From Podospora pseudocomata (taxonomy: Eukaryota; Ascomycota; Sordariomycetes; Sordariales; Podosporaceae), in NCBI RefSeq assembly GCF_035222375.1, contig NC_085888.1:1736001-1800000 (forward strand): DNA of 64,000 nucleotides, given 5' to 3'. Below the pieces are notes generated by a model. The model worked only from the letters and a program-made list of their open reading frames with translations. It had not been told where the DNA came from and ran no database searches. The position numbers were made by a program, and so were the translations under genes. This document shows, piece by piece, positions 21,201 through 33,436 of this stretch. The stretch's first letter is position 1. Every line of letters begins with the position of its first letter.

Positions 21201-24200
21201 CGCCCGATACTCGCTTGAGCTGCAGGGCTGTCGACCAATAATCTTTCTCTCACCGACATACCTACCAATCACCAACACTGGCAATCGGCTTAGTCCGACC
21301 GTCTCCCACCACCAGGCAAGCTCGGAGAGCTCCATGCTCTAATGCTTGGCACCAACACCACCTGCTGGGCAACACTCGACGAGTGACGCTGGCCATGTTC
21401 AGAAGCCATCACCACTGGGGAAAGGCAAACCCCGCGTACCAAGAACGCGCCCAGGCGTTACGATAGCCGAGAACCGGGCAGCTGTAATCGTCCAAACAAG
21501 ACTAATCAAGCGCAGCATGAAGTGGTTCGATGGTTTCCACTAACGCAAAAATCCCCCGAGTCGTAAACGTGCAAGGGTCCTTTGGAGGGTTGGGGTGCTG
21601 GTAATCCCTCGGCGGAGATGCATCTTCGTGATGAAACTTGTCGCGAGGGTCGCGAGTGAAATTGGTCAGAGGACTTGGCCGCGCAAGAATTGCTCTTGGG
21701 CAAGGGGTGAGGTCCGATAAATTCCCGGAAACTCGCAACCCCAATGGAAGCTGCGGGGATATGCTTCTAGAACGTTGACCGAAGCCGGCTGTTTGGTTGC
21801 ACAAACAGATCGACTCTGAGCTCTTCAGCAAGGGCCGAATGAGACATGCTGGGGGGAAGGGGAGTATCAGCCCACCCCAGCTCGTCGTCGTCGAGAACCT
21901 CGAACTGAGCGCCACCACCTGCGAAGGTGTTCGTGAGGGTGGTGGTTGCAGCGCAGGCGTTCCGCCTGTCCGATAGGAATACCGCATGGAGAGAGAGAAC
22001 ACCCGAGGGCAACAGTAGTCAAGTCTCGGCGGTGCACACGATCGATATCGATCAAATGTCGTCGGTTTGAAGAGTGTTGCCGAATGCCAGAAGTGACATA
22101 TCAGGAACTCGAGGGACAATGCGTCCTCGTGATTTTAACCGTGCGGCCGGGCGATGTACCGCGAGTGACTGACGAACCCGGCAAATGAGGGCAGCCAGAT
22201 GGCGGCGCTGAGTGATGGATGGTAGGACAAAGTCAAAACTACCTGCCGGGTCTTGGGCCCGTGGCGTTGGGTCGCAAAGGAAACCGAATATTTCCGCTGC
22301 CCGGATCTTGATATGGCCGCCATTTTGCTGCCGGGCCTTGTTGAGAAAAGAGAGCGCTGACAGTACGACACAGTCGGGGTCAGGTGCAGCAGCCGAAAGC
22401 CATATTGGCTCCTATTTCGGCTGCTTAGAGCTGGCGGTCTGACACCGCAACTCCCGCCGAAGCCGTTGGTTGGTGGAAAGGTGAAGACAGAGAACAGGAA
22501 CAGGACCTGAAGGCTTCTGTTGTCTCGCAGCCATCCATCATCCATGCCATGCCCTGCCTTGCCCTGCCGGTGTCTCTGAAGAGAAACGTGGGGGTGTCTG
22601 TGTAGAGACAGAAGAGGGCGGAGGGATGGATGAAAAGACTTGGTTGCCGATCTTGGGGCCGTTTATCCTTTCCACGGACAGTAAATAGAGGCCGTCATGA
22701 TCTGTCTGTAGTGTATATGTCGAGTGCGTGATGACCGGCTGCAGAAGGCCATCTTTGGATGGGCTAATGAAGCAAGGCAGTGAGTCGCCAGCAGATGGCT
22801 AAGCCGGTTGGGGCAAAGAGAGAGAAGTGAGTGGTCGAGGTGGTGGTAATGATGGATGGCTGTGACTGCAAATGCAATAGGATGAAATAGGATGGATGGA
22901 TGTGATGGCATCAAATTTGAGAAGTGTTTTCTGCTGGAGGAATGAATGGATGCTTGGGACTGTGTGAATTGGCAGTAATTGGTGTGGGTGGCCTAAAAAA
23001 AAATTCTGCTGCAGCTGCCCTGTGCGCTACTGGACGTCAACGACCGCTAGGGCCGATTCGAGGACCGGGGGTTTTTCCAGCAGTGGGGTCTCCACTCTCT
23101 TCAACAGTGGGCCGCATGCCCTGGCCCGCATCGCCAACCAAAACAACCTGGCAGCAGAAGAGGTTCACACTTGCTGATTAGTAGGTGGTTAGGTAACGAC
23201 ACCACAAGAAGCCACTTTTGTGCTCTCTCCTGTCCGAAGTCCCATGCACTTGGCGGTCTCATATTCCAGCGACGATCCCGATAGCCGTGGGCTATTGCGG
23301 CCGAGAGCTGGTGGACAACATTCAAATCATCATGACACGTTGTATGTGGTCAGAGACTCGTTTCTTACCTGCCTCTGAGACAAGGGCGATCATCGCGGCT
23401 CGGCGGAGAGAGGCTGGCAATTACCTATGGATATCAAGTCTGCATTCTGCCTCTAATACTCCGTAATCGTCCATCATTCAGCGTGCCGGCGGAAACGGAG
23501 AGCTCAAGCGCCCTCGCTAGCCGGGTCTGCTGCTTGCCAAGATGGTCTGAGGAGGCTCGCCAGGGCAGACGTTCCGCGGGGCATCATCTCGCACGAATGG
23601 TGTCCCCCGGTTCTCGTGAGGCTGTACGCACCGCAGACTGGAAGAATAGGCTTATGTCGGCTGGCTGGCGCGGGATGTCGAAGGCCCAAATTGGGTGCGG
23701 CCGTGGGACAGCGAACATCGCAGCAGACATGGCCCAACACAAGCGATTTCGGTAGTCTCAGCAGCTCTCTCGAGCCGTACACTCTCTCAGAGCATGGCAG
23801 AAGAGAAATGTCCGTAAAGCGGCCGGCCGGCCTGTCGTGGCCTCTTGCGCATTCGCCGTACAGATATTGCAGATTATCTGCCGTTGTTGAGTTTCGGCTG
23901 TCGGCGGTGTAAGTGGAAGCACCGGCTATGCCATGTATAAGTAAAGCAGCACGTGTATGTCGTCCCCAACAAGAAGCTGCCTAGGAACTGCATGCGGAGG
24001 GCATGGACGATACGGAAATGACAGCTCAAAGAGCGTCTTCTAGGTAGTAAGCCACAGAGTCTTTGTCATTTGAAGTCAAGTAAAGTGAGGTGAGATGAGG
24101 TGTGAGTGGATGCCCGTTTCTTGCTCGGTGTGGTGGAGTGTGTACTGCGGTAGTCTGGCTGTTGCTGTGCTAGCCCTGCAACATCGGTCGAACCCTCGCA

Positions 24201-26536
24201 AGGGTTTTCGGAGAGAAGCGCGTCATGGTCAACGCCGCATCGGACGCTAGTGATGGAAGAAGCGAACCCCTCCACGGCCGTCCTGGGGGGGCGGCTCGGG
24301 TGGGAACAGGGCAGTGGTTGGGGATAGAGATATCAGCGAGGAAGGATGGAGAGTGTGAGCGAGAGCAAGAGACCGAGAGTGTAGCAGCCGAAAGGAGTCC
24401 AGTTGGTTTCTCATAAGGTAGTAGGTAATTACATATTCCATTTTTTTGCGGCAGGCTAGGTCGAAATTGACCGGGGCCTGCCTTTTTTGTTTTCCCTTTG
24501 ATTGGGGCTTTTACCCATATCCTCGAGAAGCGCCGGCATGGGGAATGCGACACCCCACTCTGCTGCTGGAGCTGACGTCGCAGAGCTTCCCGTGGATGCC
24601 ACTGCGATGCCACTTGCGCCCGTGAGCCCGTCCAAAGATGCGCGCCGAGCTTTTTATGTTGGAGGGCTTTGGAGAGAAGAAGCCGTGATCGCGGGAGGAA
24701 CTCGGTCGTTCACAGCCGATCCGCCCCCCAGGCCGCGGATCTAACAGCCAAATGGAGATGGAGATGCTCACCCCTTGTTGTCGCAGAAGTAGGCAGAGAC
24801 GGCAGTCTGGCCGTGAACCCTCCGGCAACTGCACCTTCGGGCGCTGCTCGGCGCAAAGAGGTCGTGTGCAATTCCCAGAAAACCAGAGTACCGCCGGGGG
24901 AGGCCGATGGGGCCGATGTCAGGAACTTGCAGACTCTCTCCATGACTCTGCGAGAATCGAAGAGGGAGGTCACTGGGGTCTGTACGTACATACCGGTGGT
25001 GGATGGACAAAGGAAAAGAGGCTGGGGGACTCTCGTTGGGGTCCAACCAACCAAGACCCCAAGACTCTTGTGCTCTGCTCCGACCTGTGACGTGCGATGG
25101 AGGATGAACCGTGGAGTGGATGCAAAGTACCTGATCGAGAAATCGAGTACGGCCCCTCTCCAGGCTGAACGAGCTTCCCAGAGTAGAACAGCGCCAAACC
25201 AGGGCACCTCAGGCACATCAAGGTGGAAGGTTACAAGAACTTCCTTACTTGATGAATAACACTTCTCGCTGGCCCAGTGAGGAAGGTCGTCTTGCCTGAG
25301 AATAGATCAGATCGAGGGCAAGAAGGAAATTCGAGGATCAAGTCGACTAACGTAACTGATAGACTGAGGTCAGCATAACCGGGCAAGCTGCTGGCCAGTG
25401 GAATCAACGACGATTACCTGATGCTAAATTCCATTATTGACTAGGACGCCAGAGGACAATCCTATCACGCCGCCCACGCCCACGCCCCCAGGCTCTGCCC
25501 CCCTCTCCGCAACCACCCGCACCTTGCAACCCTCACGTTGCTGGGGCCCCTGCTCCCCAACTTTGCTGATGCTTCTTCGACAGGCATGTGCAGCAGACCC
25601 AGCTAATTCCCATTCAGGCCATCCCGCGACCCGTCTTTCGCCTACCAAGAGACGCATATGAGACTTTGCACTTGTCCCTCCAAGTACCTCTCTGCATGTA
25701 CGAAAAAGTACTTTGTAGCAGCCACTGCGGCCTGTCAATCGTCACCTCTGGGCACGCTGGGTTCAGGGCAGGAAACAAGTCTGGCGTTCATCCCCCCTCC
25801 ATCCATCCACACATCCGGCGAGGGGGGAAAATGGAATGGTGAGTCCCACATGGGCCATGGGAAGTGTGGACTGTGTGTACTAGTTGACGGGCTTTGCCTT
25901 GGGCCTTGGGTATTCCAACAACCCACGCCAGCCGCGGCCGAACAACCAGAGCACATTAAAGGAGCCCACCCCCTTCGAGGTGCTGCTCCGGATCTTGCTC
26001 TCAGACGGCTTTGGTTTTGTATTGCCTCTGCACCGCTTCACAAGCTGTCCAGTCCGACTTCCTGTTTCTGCCCTCGGTAGACAAGAGACCTGTCCATCGT
26101 CCATTGTTGCGCCCCGTCAGCCGCCGACGCCCGCTGCGTTTCCGTCCATCACCTTACTCAGACCGCCGGCATTACGTTTGCCCTGGACCTTGGGACCTGG
26201 ATATACCGGATACCGAGCTGTTCTTTTTTTTTTTTTTCTCTGTGCTGCTGTTGCTGCACGTCATGCTGGAGCCCGCAGCTAGCCAGCCCATAGCAAAGCT
26301 AAGCTAGCTGAGACCCGTCACTTTACCTCACCTTGGGACGCCCTGACGCCGACCGTGTCCGAAGCTGAAGCTGTCAGAGGAAAAAAGAGTTTGTTGGATT
26401 CGCAGATTCGTTGTTGGATTCTGGGTTACCGTTACGGAGTGAGGTTCCAAGTCCAAAAGGTACCCAACCTTGTCCTGTCTCGTTCCGACAAAGTCATCCC
26501 GTCCCGGTCTCTGCCCTGAAAGGAACCCCACCCCTT

Positions 26537-26583
26537 GCCCTCTGCCCTCTGCCCTCTACCCTGTGCCCTCTGCCCTCTGCTCT
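26537..26583. repeat. Heptanucleotide CCCTCTG array
   Basis: Six to seven imperfect tandem copies of CCCTCTG, upstream of the copper-fist gene. Confidence 0.8.
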
Positions 26584-26896
26584 GCAGCCCAATTTTGAGC
26601 CACCACCGAGGCTTTGCAAGCTAGGTACACCTGGATATTCACACACACTTACACGGCCTCAGCTTCCAGTGGCGCCTCCAGCTGTTCTCTCAACGAACCG
26701 GCTCCACCCAGCCCACATAAATTTATTTCATTCCCTGGTCTCTGGGATCCTCTCAACCCTCCCTCGACCCCCCGACCGAGTCGCCTTGCCCAAAATCGAC
26801 TCGGAGTCTTCGGCATCTTCCTCAGATGTTTACATATGAACCCAGCATGCCCCGAGCGATGAGTCTCTAACTCGAGTACACAGCAACAATCACCAT

Positions 26897-26925
26897 CCAC
26901 CAACCACCAACCACCAACCACCAAC
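26897..26925. repeat. Heptanucleotide CCACCAA array
   Basis: Four tandem copies of CCACCAA in the probable leader of the copper-fist gene. Confidence 0.8.
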
Positions 26926-27168
26926 AGTCGACCTCGCTACTCGCTTGCTCCAGCCCGCCTTCCCAAGCGCACCGCAGCAACAGCTTCCGTGCAGCTCCTG
27001 GATTGGCCATATCGCTCCGGATCACGGACCGTCAGCTCCTCCTCCCCCAACTGACCTGCTTCATACCTGTCTCCTAGTACAGCACCGAACTTCCGGCTGC
27101 ACCTGGACTGGACTGGACTTCAAACTCCCAAGGATCACATCAAACATCAGATAGATCAGATCACCACC

Positions 27169-28844
27169 ATGATCATCGACGGCGAGAAGTGGGCTTGCGA
27201 AGCCTGCGTGCGGGGCCATCGGGTCAGCAACTGCCAGCATCACGGTGAGTCAATTTTGCCTTGTTTCTTTTTCTTGTTCTTCTTTCGACGTCGGTGCAGA
27301 TGCTATCTGCTGCTTCTCTGCATGCACATGCACAACTACGTATTGTACTGCTTGGCTGAGCCCGGTTGCTGCCGAGGGTCACCGGAACATCTCGCAGCAA
27401 CGGAAGCTTGGATGGTAGCCCCTGAGCGGTGGTTGGGGGGCGGTTGCCCCTCACCTACTCCAACTTTCCAAACACTCGTCCCTCATCTCATCTCCAACAG
27501 CCCAGTTGCTAACGGCTAGTTGTGCGACAACAGAGCGCCCACTCCAGCACATCAACAAGAAGGGCCGGCCGGTGTCGCAATGCCAGCACTGCCGGGCCAT
27601 GCGCAAGTCCCGCTCATCTCATGTCAAGTGCGACTGCGGCGAGAAGACACACAAGTGTATTCACTTGAGACCGGTGGTGGAGGGTCACAAGGGTGAGCAT
27701 TGTCACGTCTGACTGATCCAGGCCTTTGCTCCCTCTGACTCGTATCATCTTTCCTACAGAGAGCTGCTGCTGTAACCATGGCGGCCGCTGCACCTGCTGC
27801 CACAAGAAGGAGCCTGGGCTCGAGACCGTCCCCGAGTCGGATTCGGACAGCGCTGCTGCCGCGCAGAACAAGATCTCCAAGCTAAGCTCGCGAGTTCGTC
27901 GCCGCGCCAACACCACCAGCTCGGACGGCATGCTTGCCTTTGAAGTCAACGGCCACCCCAAACCGACGTACAAGCACAACAAGGTCTCGCAGAAATGCGG
28001 CCCCTACCAGCTCAGCAGGGTCAACTCGATGCACAGCACGGGAAGCTTGGGCGACCATTCGTTGGACGGCTTCCTTGGAGATGTCGAAGGCTGTGGCACC
28101 GCGTCCGCGACCGGAAGCATCAGCGGCGACAGCATGCCGCCATCGCAGCATAGCCGGTCGGAAGCTGCCTCCCCCCTGATGACAGGCTCGCAGTCTTTTG
28201 CCCAGCTTCCGCCGCTTGACCTTTCGCAGATAAGCAAGTATCAGCCATACGTCGCCAACCACGCCGAGTTCTTTGGCAACATGTCGGACCACGAGCAGCC
28301 TATTTTCAGCGCCGGCTTGAGTGCGGCCTCGGTCGACTGGAACAACTATGAGGGCTTGGAGTTTGCCCGCGAAAACAACCAAGATTTCGCCCCCTCTAGC
28401 TACAGCCAACCACAAAGCTACGGTGGATTTGACTTCGGTGGGTCGGAGCAGCTCACCATGACGACGACCACGTCCAACTCGGGCGAGGTTTCCGAGGTCG
28501 AGGACTTCTTCACCAACCCGTTGGATGACTTTGAGACATTCCGAAGCCCTTTCCCCACGGGTGGATTTCTCGGGCACACTCACAGCATGATGGGCAGTGC
28601 GGATCTCGGCAGTGTCGAGTTTGACGAACTAGGCTTCATGAAGAAGACTAGCGCCAAGTTTATGAACGCCACCTCGTCCATGGCCGGAGATGACCCGACC
28701 CTTCTGGCCGGCGCCGCTTCGGGCTTCGGTGGCTTCGCGCTCGAGGACGACGCCTTTTGGATGAACGACTACCACGGACTTCCCAACATGACGGACTCCC
28801 CCACAGAGAACAACCTCGGGCCTTTCTGGGCGGAGGCCCAATGA
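27169..28844 (+). CDS. Copper-fist transcription factor (ACE1/MAC1/CUF1/GRISEA type)
   Basis: Three exons (27169-27244, 27534-27692, 27760-28844; introns of 289 and 67 nt) encode 439 aa. The copper-fist DNA-binding domain starts at the first residue: Cys10, Cys13, Cys22 and His24 form the zinc site, and KKGRPVSQCQHCR holds the minor-groove RGRP-like motif. A Cys-rich module follows (SSHVKCDCGEKTHKCIH, then ESCCCNHGGRCTCC), the type of cluster that binds Cu(I) and switches these factors. The remainder is an acidic, Ser/Asn/Phe-rich region likely to be activating (EVSEVEDFF, DDFETF). It should be a nuclear regulator of copper-responsive genes such as copper transporters or metallothioneins. Whether it is active when copper is low or high cannot be read from sequence. 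Confidence 0.93.
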
Positions 28845-31800
28845 CAAACGAGTGACGCGTACGCATACGCACACGAATAAGCACACGCACTCGGACTTTC
28901 AGTACACGACGACGACTTTTCGGTTAGATGACGACGAAACGTTGCGACGGATTTCTTGCCTTGCTCGGATACCCCAAACGCTTATAGATTTGGCAGGGAG
29001 CGATGGTTTCAACGCGGCGGCGAATTTTGTGTTTCGAGAATTTTCTTTTGCATGCCAGGCTCTTTTATATCGGTTTTCACACATACTCTATACTCTCGTT
29101 GAATGGGGGCGGCTCTGGAAGTCTTGTTCTTTCACGGCAGGCGCTGGTGGGATTTTTTTGTTTTCTTGTTTGGGCATGAAAGAAACACAAAAGATGACAT
29201 GAATGCATTTCTCTGGCAGGATCATGATCTACAAGGTGCAAATACTTTTTTCTTCTTTTTCTCTTCTACCCGCTCTTTGGCTTTTGGTTTTTATTCGGGC
29301 TGTTTTTCTCCCTGGTGGTGGTTGGTGGTTTTTTGACAGCACAAGTTGCATTTTCAAACTGGTTTTTTGGTTGGGTATTTTTGACATGGCATTTAAAAGA
29401 GACGATAAAAAAGTTCTTGGTGGCAGGCACAATTTGCTTTTTATATTTTACATTGAAGACTTGGAGGGCGGTCAATTTTGTGGTTTTTTTTTTTTTTCAA
29501 CGTTGGAAATACCTGTCTGTGAGGACTTCATTACGCGCATCATCACGTTGTTTTTACTTCACTTCTCGAGTATATATTTGAAACAAGACCTTTTTGGCTA
29601 TTCGACTCTCTGTTCATATTTTGCCTTGTCTTTTCTTGTGCATATTACTTTGGATACCCATCAATGCCCGTCCTATTTTGTCACAAACGAGCAAGCGAAT
29701 CGGCCGGCGTCTTTTGCGTTTCTCACAAATAGTTTCCAGGGTTCCCAAGTGCCAGCCTCCTCCGATACTCTATCAAGCCAAGCCCGGCAGGTCTGATAGT
29801 CTGGAACATGGCATGAGATTTAGGTCATGGTTTGCCCAACTAACCTGGGCAGAGATAGCCAACATGCCCTGTCCTGGGAGAGAATACGGGAGAAGGAAAG
29901 AGTTGCTTTGACGTGGTCAACGGCCTCGCGTCAACTGTGTAATGCCAAGTGGTAGTTACGTTTTACGACACACAGCTCCTTTTCCCGGAGTTCACAGGCA
30001 AGTAAGTATCTGGCCGTCTTGGTCGTATTACATGACACATCTGTCCAAAGATCCAGCATTCCTATACCTACCTCCCCATTGCCGCGCTTTCCCCGTCGCC
30101 GTTATTGTTTCACCGGCCCGTCTTCGATCTTGTTGTTGCTCCAGGGGCTGAAGAATGGAGAAAACCCTTAAACCCTCGGTCGACATTCCCTGTCGATCGC
30201 GATCAGATAAGAGACCTGAAGGCGGTTCTGCGGAACCCCAAAGCCCGAAGGGACGAAAGCGAGGGAGGGAAACCCTCTCCTCGGCCCGAACATCCTTCTA
30301 CCCTTTCCCTTGACAAAATCCATCCCCCCCTCCGCCCTGCCTCCCACTTTCCGGACGGTGGAAAAAAAAAAGAAAAAAAGAAACCGATCCACAACAACCG
30401 ATACGATAGCTCAGGTACACTTGCATCTTGCATTTGCATAAGTGCCATTTTTTTTCCCTCTTGTTCGGCGCGCGACGATGCACGCATGAAGGATCCAAAC
30501 AACCGATGGCTGATATTGGCACCGTGACATACATACAGCAAGAGAAGATACATACATGATGAGCCGCCGTTGCCGAACACAACATCGCCAACATAAAAAA
30601 AAAAATTCCAAAAAGCAGAAATATAATCCTCTTGGACAAAAAATCCCCACTTACCTCAACTCGCCTGTCTGGCTATCAAACAACACAACCCAAGCCAATC
30701 CCTCCCACAAAGCGGAGTCAACATGGTCAACACCACCCCCTTCGAATCGACAAATGTCGTTGCCATCTTGAACATTTTCGTAGCGCACCCGCCTCCTTCC
30801 ACGTGCCCGCTCTCGTCATCGACTGGGGGGGAGGGGAAGAGAAGCCAAGATTTCGATGGTGTGCCGAATCCACTCTTTCCGTAGCCGCCCCTGCCCCTCC
30901 GTTGCAGTCAAAGCCGGCGGCGGCGGCGGGCGGCGCATTGCATTGCCCGAGCCCTCTCCGAAAGGGCACCCTCACAGACAAACAAAATAAAGCCATTCCA
31001 TTTGCCTACAAGTGTAGCCTCTGGATGATCGCCGACCAGTTTAATATCCCGTTCGCTAGTCGCGCCTTGGTTAGACACCAGGAAGGCAACATCGTGTCAT
31101 GGTCCAATACAACAAACAGTCCCGGTTGGAGAGAAAAGGTGACAGGCGACTGTTCCCCCGAGTTGCCCGGATCCGACGACCAGCCCCGCCCTGGCCGGGC
31201 CTCCGGCCTTTGCCAAAAAAGAAAAAGAACAAAGACAGAGAAAAAGGGGCAGGACCCTGAATTCATGACTTCGCCACTTTTTTGATAAACTACTGGATCG
31301 TGATCTGACGTTTTGTTCAGCCTTGGCGCCGAGATCCACAATATTCCAGTGGGAGGAGGAAGAACTCCGGGTCAAGACCAAGATCACAGAACCAACCGGG
31401 TGAATGTAGTTCCAACCCTAACCCTTATATCTACTTTCTTTTTCACAGAGAAAAGGGATAATTAGGGGGGGTGTTGATGGATAGTGTCATGATAAGTTAT
31501 ACAATGCGGCAGATCTGGGTATCAGCATGACTGCTGGTGCTTATATAAAGGGAGGGGGAGAGAGAGTCCCTAACCCCTAGCCACAGTCAGCCACAACAAC
31601 AACAACAAACAACAACAACAACAACAACAACAAAGCCACCCCCTAGGTAGGTTGCCCCTGAGTCGGAGTTGGGCTGGCTTTATAAAGCAGATAAGAAACA
31701 AGCGGTTGAAAGTAGAAGACAGTTTAAAGACTTTTACCCCTCACATGTGAATTGAAGCTGAGACCGTCCAGTGATCACCCAAGGCACCTACATTGTGTTC

Positions 31801-32082
31801 ATTCTCTTTTCATCATCATCACAATATCTCCGAGTCGAAGTGACGAGGTTGTCCTGCCCTGGATCAATAGTAAAGATATCGGCAACGAACACACACGCGC
31901 GGCGAAAGATGGTTGATTTGTCAAGAGAACAGAGCTATCATCCAAGTACCTAGATAACCTCCCCAGCTTTCTGCCTCCTAAATACCCTAACTATCATCAA
32001 CAACAACAAAGAGCTGCGTAACTGCGAAGCTCAACAGCCCCCTGATGATCACCCATCTTCCAAAAGGCTACATCTCCCCCGC
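28845..32082. other. Gene-poor region after the copper-fist gene
   Basis: The first 750 bases are T-rich and read like a long 3' flank. A plus-strand frame at 30105-30527 has partly protein-like composition but lacks motifs and splice support, so it is not annotated. A (CAA)n repeat and short A/T-rich stretches occur. No confident gene. Confidence 0.5.
31593..31633. repeat. (CAA)n microsatellite
   Basis: About 13 CAA units with one interruption. Confidence 0.9.
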
Positions 32083-32328
32083 TTAAGCCTTCTTATTCCT
32101 CCTCCTAGCCCTCTCCTTACTCTCCTCATACGGATCAGGGTTCAGCTCCGGGTTCGGATCCAAAGGCTTTATCTTGCAGTCATCGCAGATATCTTGAACA
32201 TGCACATCCTGATGGCCTCCGTTTTGACCAAAGCAGCCTCTGCCAAAGTTTGCGCAGTTGTCCAACTGGCGGAAGGCGCGGTGGCCGCAGGGTAAATAGC
32301 GAGTTGTATTGGATGCACAGTGTAGCTC
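32083..32328 (-). CDS. Small Cys-rich protein, copy A (5' end unresolved)
   Basis: The terminal exon of a minus-strand gene encodes 81 aa. It carries CASNTTRYLPCGH, then NCANFGRGCFGQNG, HQDVHVQDICDDC and a charged tail ending in RRRNKKA. The Cys/His spacing C-x9-CGH-x8-C-x6-C-x16-C-x2-C suggests a zinc-binding knuckle. The exon is preceded by a good acceptor (ACCCAG); a donor-like AAG|GTGAGA lies near 32430, but no in-frame ATG joins it, so the start is open. It is clearly paralogous to the gene at 33158-33436, sharing FGRGCFGQNG, HQDV, VQDIC and PLDPNP. No function is known to me. A GT-dinucleotide tract (32388-32402) lies in the presumed upstream intron. Confidence 0.6.
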   Translation of the reverse strand, partial: ELHCASNTTRYLPCGHRAFRQLDNCANFGRGCFGQNGGHQDVHVQDICDDCKIKPLDPNPELNPDPYEESKERARRRNKKA

Positions 32329-32566
32329 CTGGGTAGTTAGTGTATTCACTTGAAATGTTTTGTTGCTTTTTTGCAGTTGCGCGCGTGTGTGTGTGTGTGT
32401 GTCTGCGGCGGTAGTGATATCAAGACATCTCACCTTGGAGAGGAAATGATACCCGTTATATATTTATTCTTCATCTCCACCACCAGCTGGTGTCGTGATA
32501 GTAAAGTCTTTCAACGTAAAGATCTTTCATCAACTGTGTCAAGTCTTGCTAACCACCTCCGTATGA

Positions 32567-32734
32567 TCATATTTCGGACTCGGCATCACCATCATTCTGG
32601 CTTAGTTGATTTAGTTGAAGAAACAGGGGGATGGTTTGTATGATCTCGTCCAACAACAAACGACCGTCACTGAAAGCAACTCGAGGCAAGTAGTGTTGGT
32701 GGTTGGGAACCTCGAATGCAAGCCACAAGTCACC
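32567..32734 (-). CDS. Terminal exon of an unrecognised small gene
   Basis: After a strong acceptor (TTTTTTGCTCACAG with a CTGAC branch-like site) a 56-codon exon reads in phase 0 as GDLWLAFEVPNHQHYLPRVA and continues through SDGRLLLDEIIQTIPLFLQL to a TGA. Its composition (aromatics, a regular amphipathic helix, acidic tail) is that of a real protein. The preceding exon is probably the frame at about 32969-32820 (minus), which contains NEKLLPTRYCPPCRLIRRD, but I cannot find a canonical donor that joins them in phase. An A31 homopolymer lies inside the intervening intron. The gene sits between the two Cys-rich paralogues, and its CPPC motif may relate it to them. Confidence 0.4.
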   Translation of the reverse strand, partial: GDLWLAFEVPNHQHYLPRVAFSDGRLLLDEIIQTIPLFLQLNQLSQNDGDAESEI

Positions 32735-32770
32735 CTGTGAGCAAAAAAGTCAGCAGAGCGCACCAAAAAG

Positions 32771-32801
<31 letters not shown>
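32771..32801. repeat. A31 homopolymer
   Basis: Run of 31 adenines on the plus strand, in the presumed intron of the small gene at 32567. Confidence 0.9.
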
Positions 32802-32804
<3 letters not shown>

Positions 32805-33157
32805 GAGTGTAACGCCGAGGAATGCCAGGTATGGTCTCTCTTGGGAAGAGCTAGCAGATGATGGACACAGCCAAAGTCACGGCGGATAAGTCGACAAGGT
32901 GGACAGTACCTAGTTGGCAAGAGCTTCTCATTATAATTCTCGCCTGTCTCCAAAGACAAATTGAACCACCCCTTATATCATGATCATCATCATAACACCA
33001 TGTGCTCACTTATTTACCTAACCCATCACGTTAGCAAGCCTTCGGTCTTGTGAAGAATGAGGATCACTTACGATATGTATGCATCCCACTATGTACCCTC
33101 ATATACCCCAACGCCAGGTAACAATGACTCGCTACAAACATGCCAACAGCGGCATGT

Positions 33158-33436
33158 TCACCTGATCTTTCTCTTCTTCCTGTACGGGTCGTTCGACACG
33201 GCCTGCGGGTTGGGATCAAGTGGTCGAAGTTTGCTAACAAGAAATTATTTGTCAACCGCCACCACAAGTGCTCGCTTGCTTGGAATAGCCTACCAGTCAC
33301 TACATATATCTTGCACATACACATCTTGATGTGTTCCGTTTTGACCAAAACAACCACGACCAAACTTGGGACAGTTGTCGAACTTGGCAAAAGCCCGGTG
33401 GCCGCAGGTAAACACCCAGTCAGATTGCACACACAT
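33158..33436 (-). CDS. Small Cys-rich protein, copy B (72 aa)
   Basis: Two exons (33436-33294, 33233-33158; 60-nt intron ending TTGTTAG) give 72 aa. The protein starts MCVQSDWVFTCGHRAFAKF, continues DNCPKFGRGCFGQNG and HQDVYVQDICSDCKLRP, and ends in a basic tail (YRKKRKIR). The intron splits the last Cys codon, and removing it restores the CSDCKLRPLDPNP match to copy A (CDDCKIKPLDPNP), which strongly supports the model. Seven conserved Cys/His positions suggest a zinc fold. There is no signal peptide, so it is probably intracellular. A further intron-like segment (33067 down to about 33018, GTAAGT to GGTTAG) lies in the 3' flank. Function unknown. Confidence 0.65.

Larger units (their letters stand above)
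17326..27168. other. Gene-poor tract of about 9.8 kb
   Basis: I find no gene with recognisable motifs or a consistent splice model on either strand. Base composition is close to that of the flanks, without the strong A/T bias expected of a heavily RIP-mutated repeat. Poly-A tracts (17340-17388, 19275-19291), AC and AT dinucleotide repeats (18700-18715, 18920-18940), a CAATC pentamer array and two heptamer arrays occur. The last kilobase before 27169 is C/T-rich and is probably promoter and leader of the copper-fist gene. Isolated splice-like sites (for example a minus-strand GTAAGT near 20675) were not extendable. Confidence 0.5.

Noticed and set aside
24669-25259. 196-codon plus-strand frame in the gene-poor tract
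   Set aside because: An equally long frame overlaps it on the minus strand, with no motifs and mixed composition. Typical of GC-rich chance frames.
26537-26583. Possible telomere-like or CRISPR-like repeats
   Set aside because: The unit CCCTCTG is not the fungal telomere TTAGGG, and there are no spacers. A simple heptamer microsatellite.
30105-30527. 140-codon plus-strand frame
   Set aside because: Parts look protein-like, but there is no motif, the C-terminal part runs through an A-rich tract, and there is no independent support.
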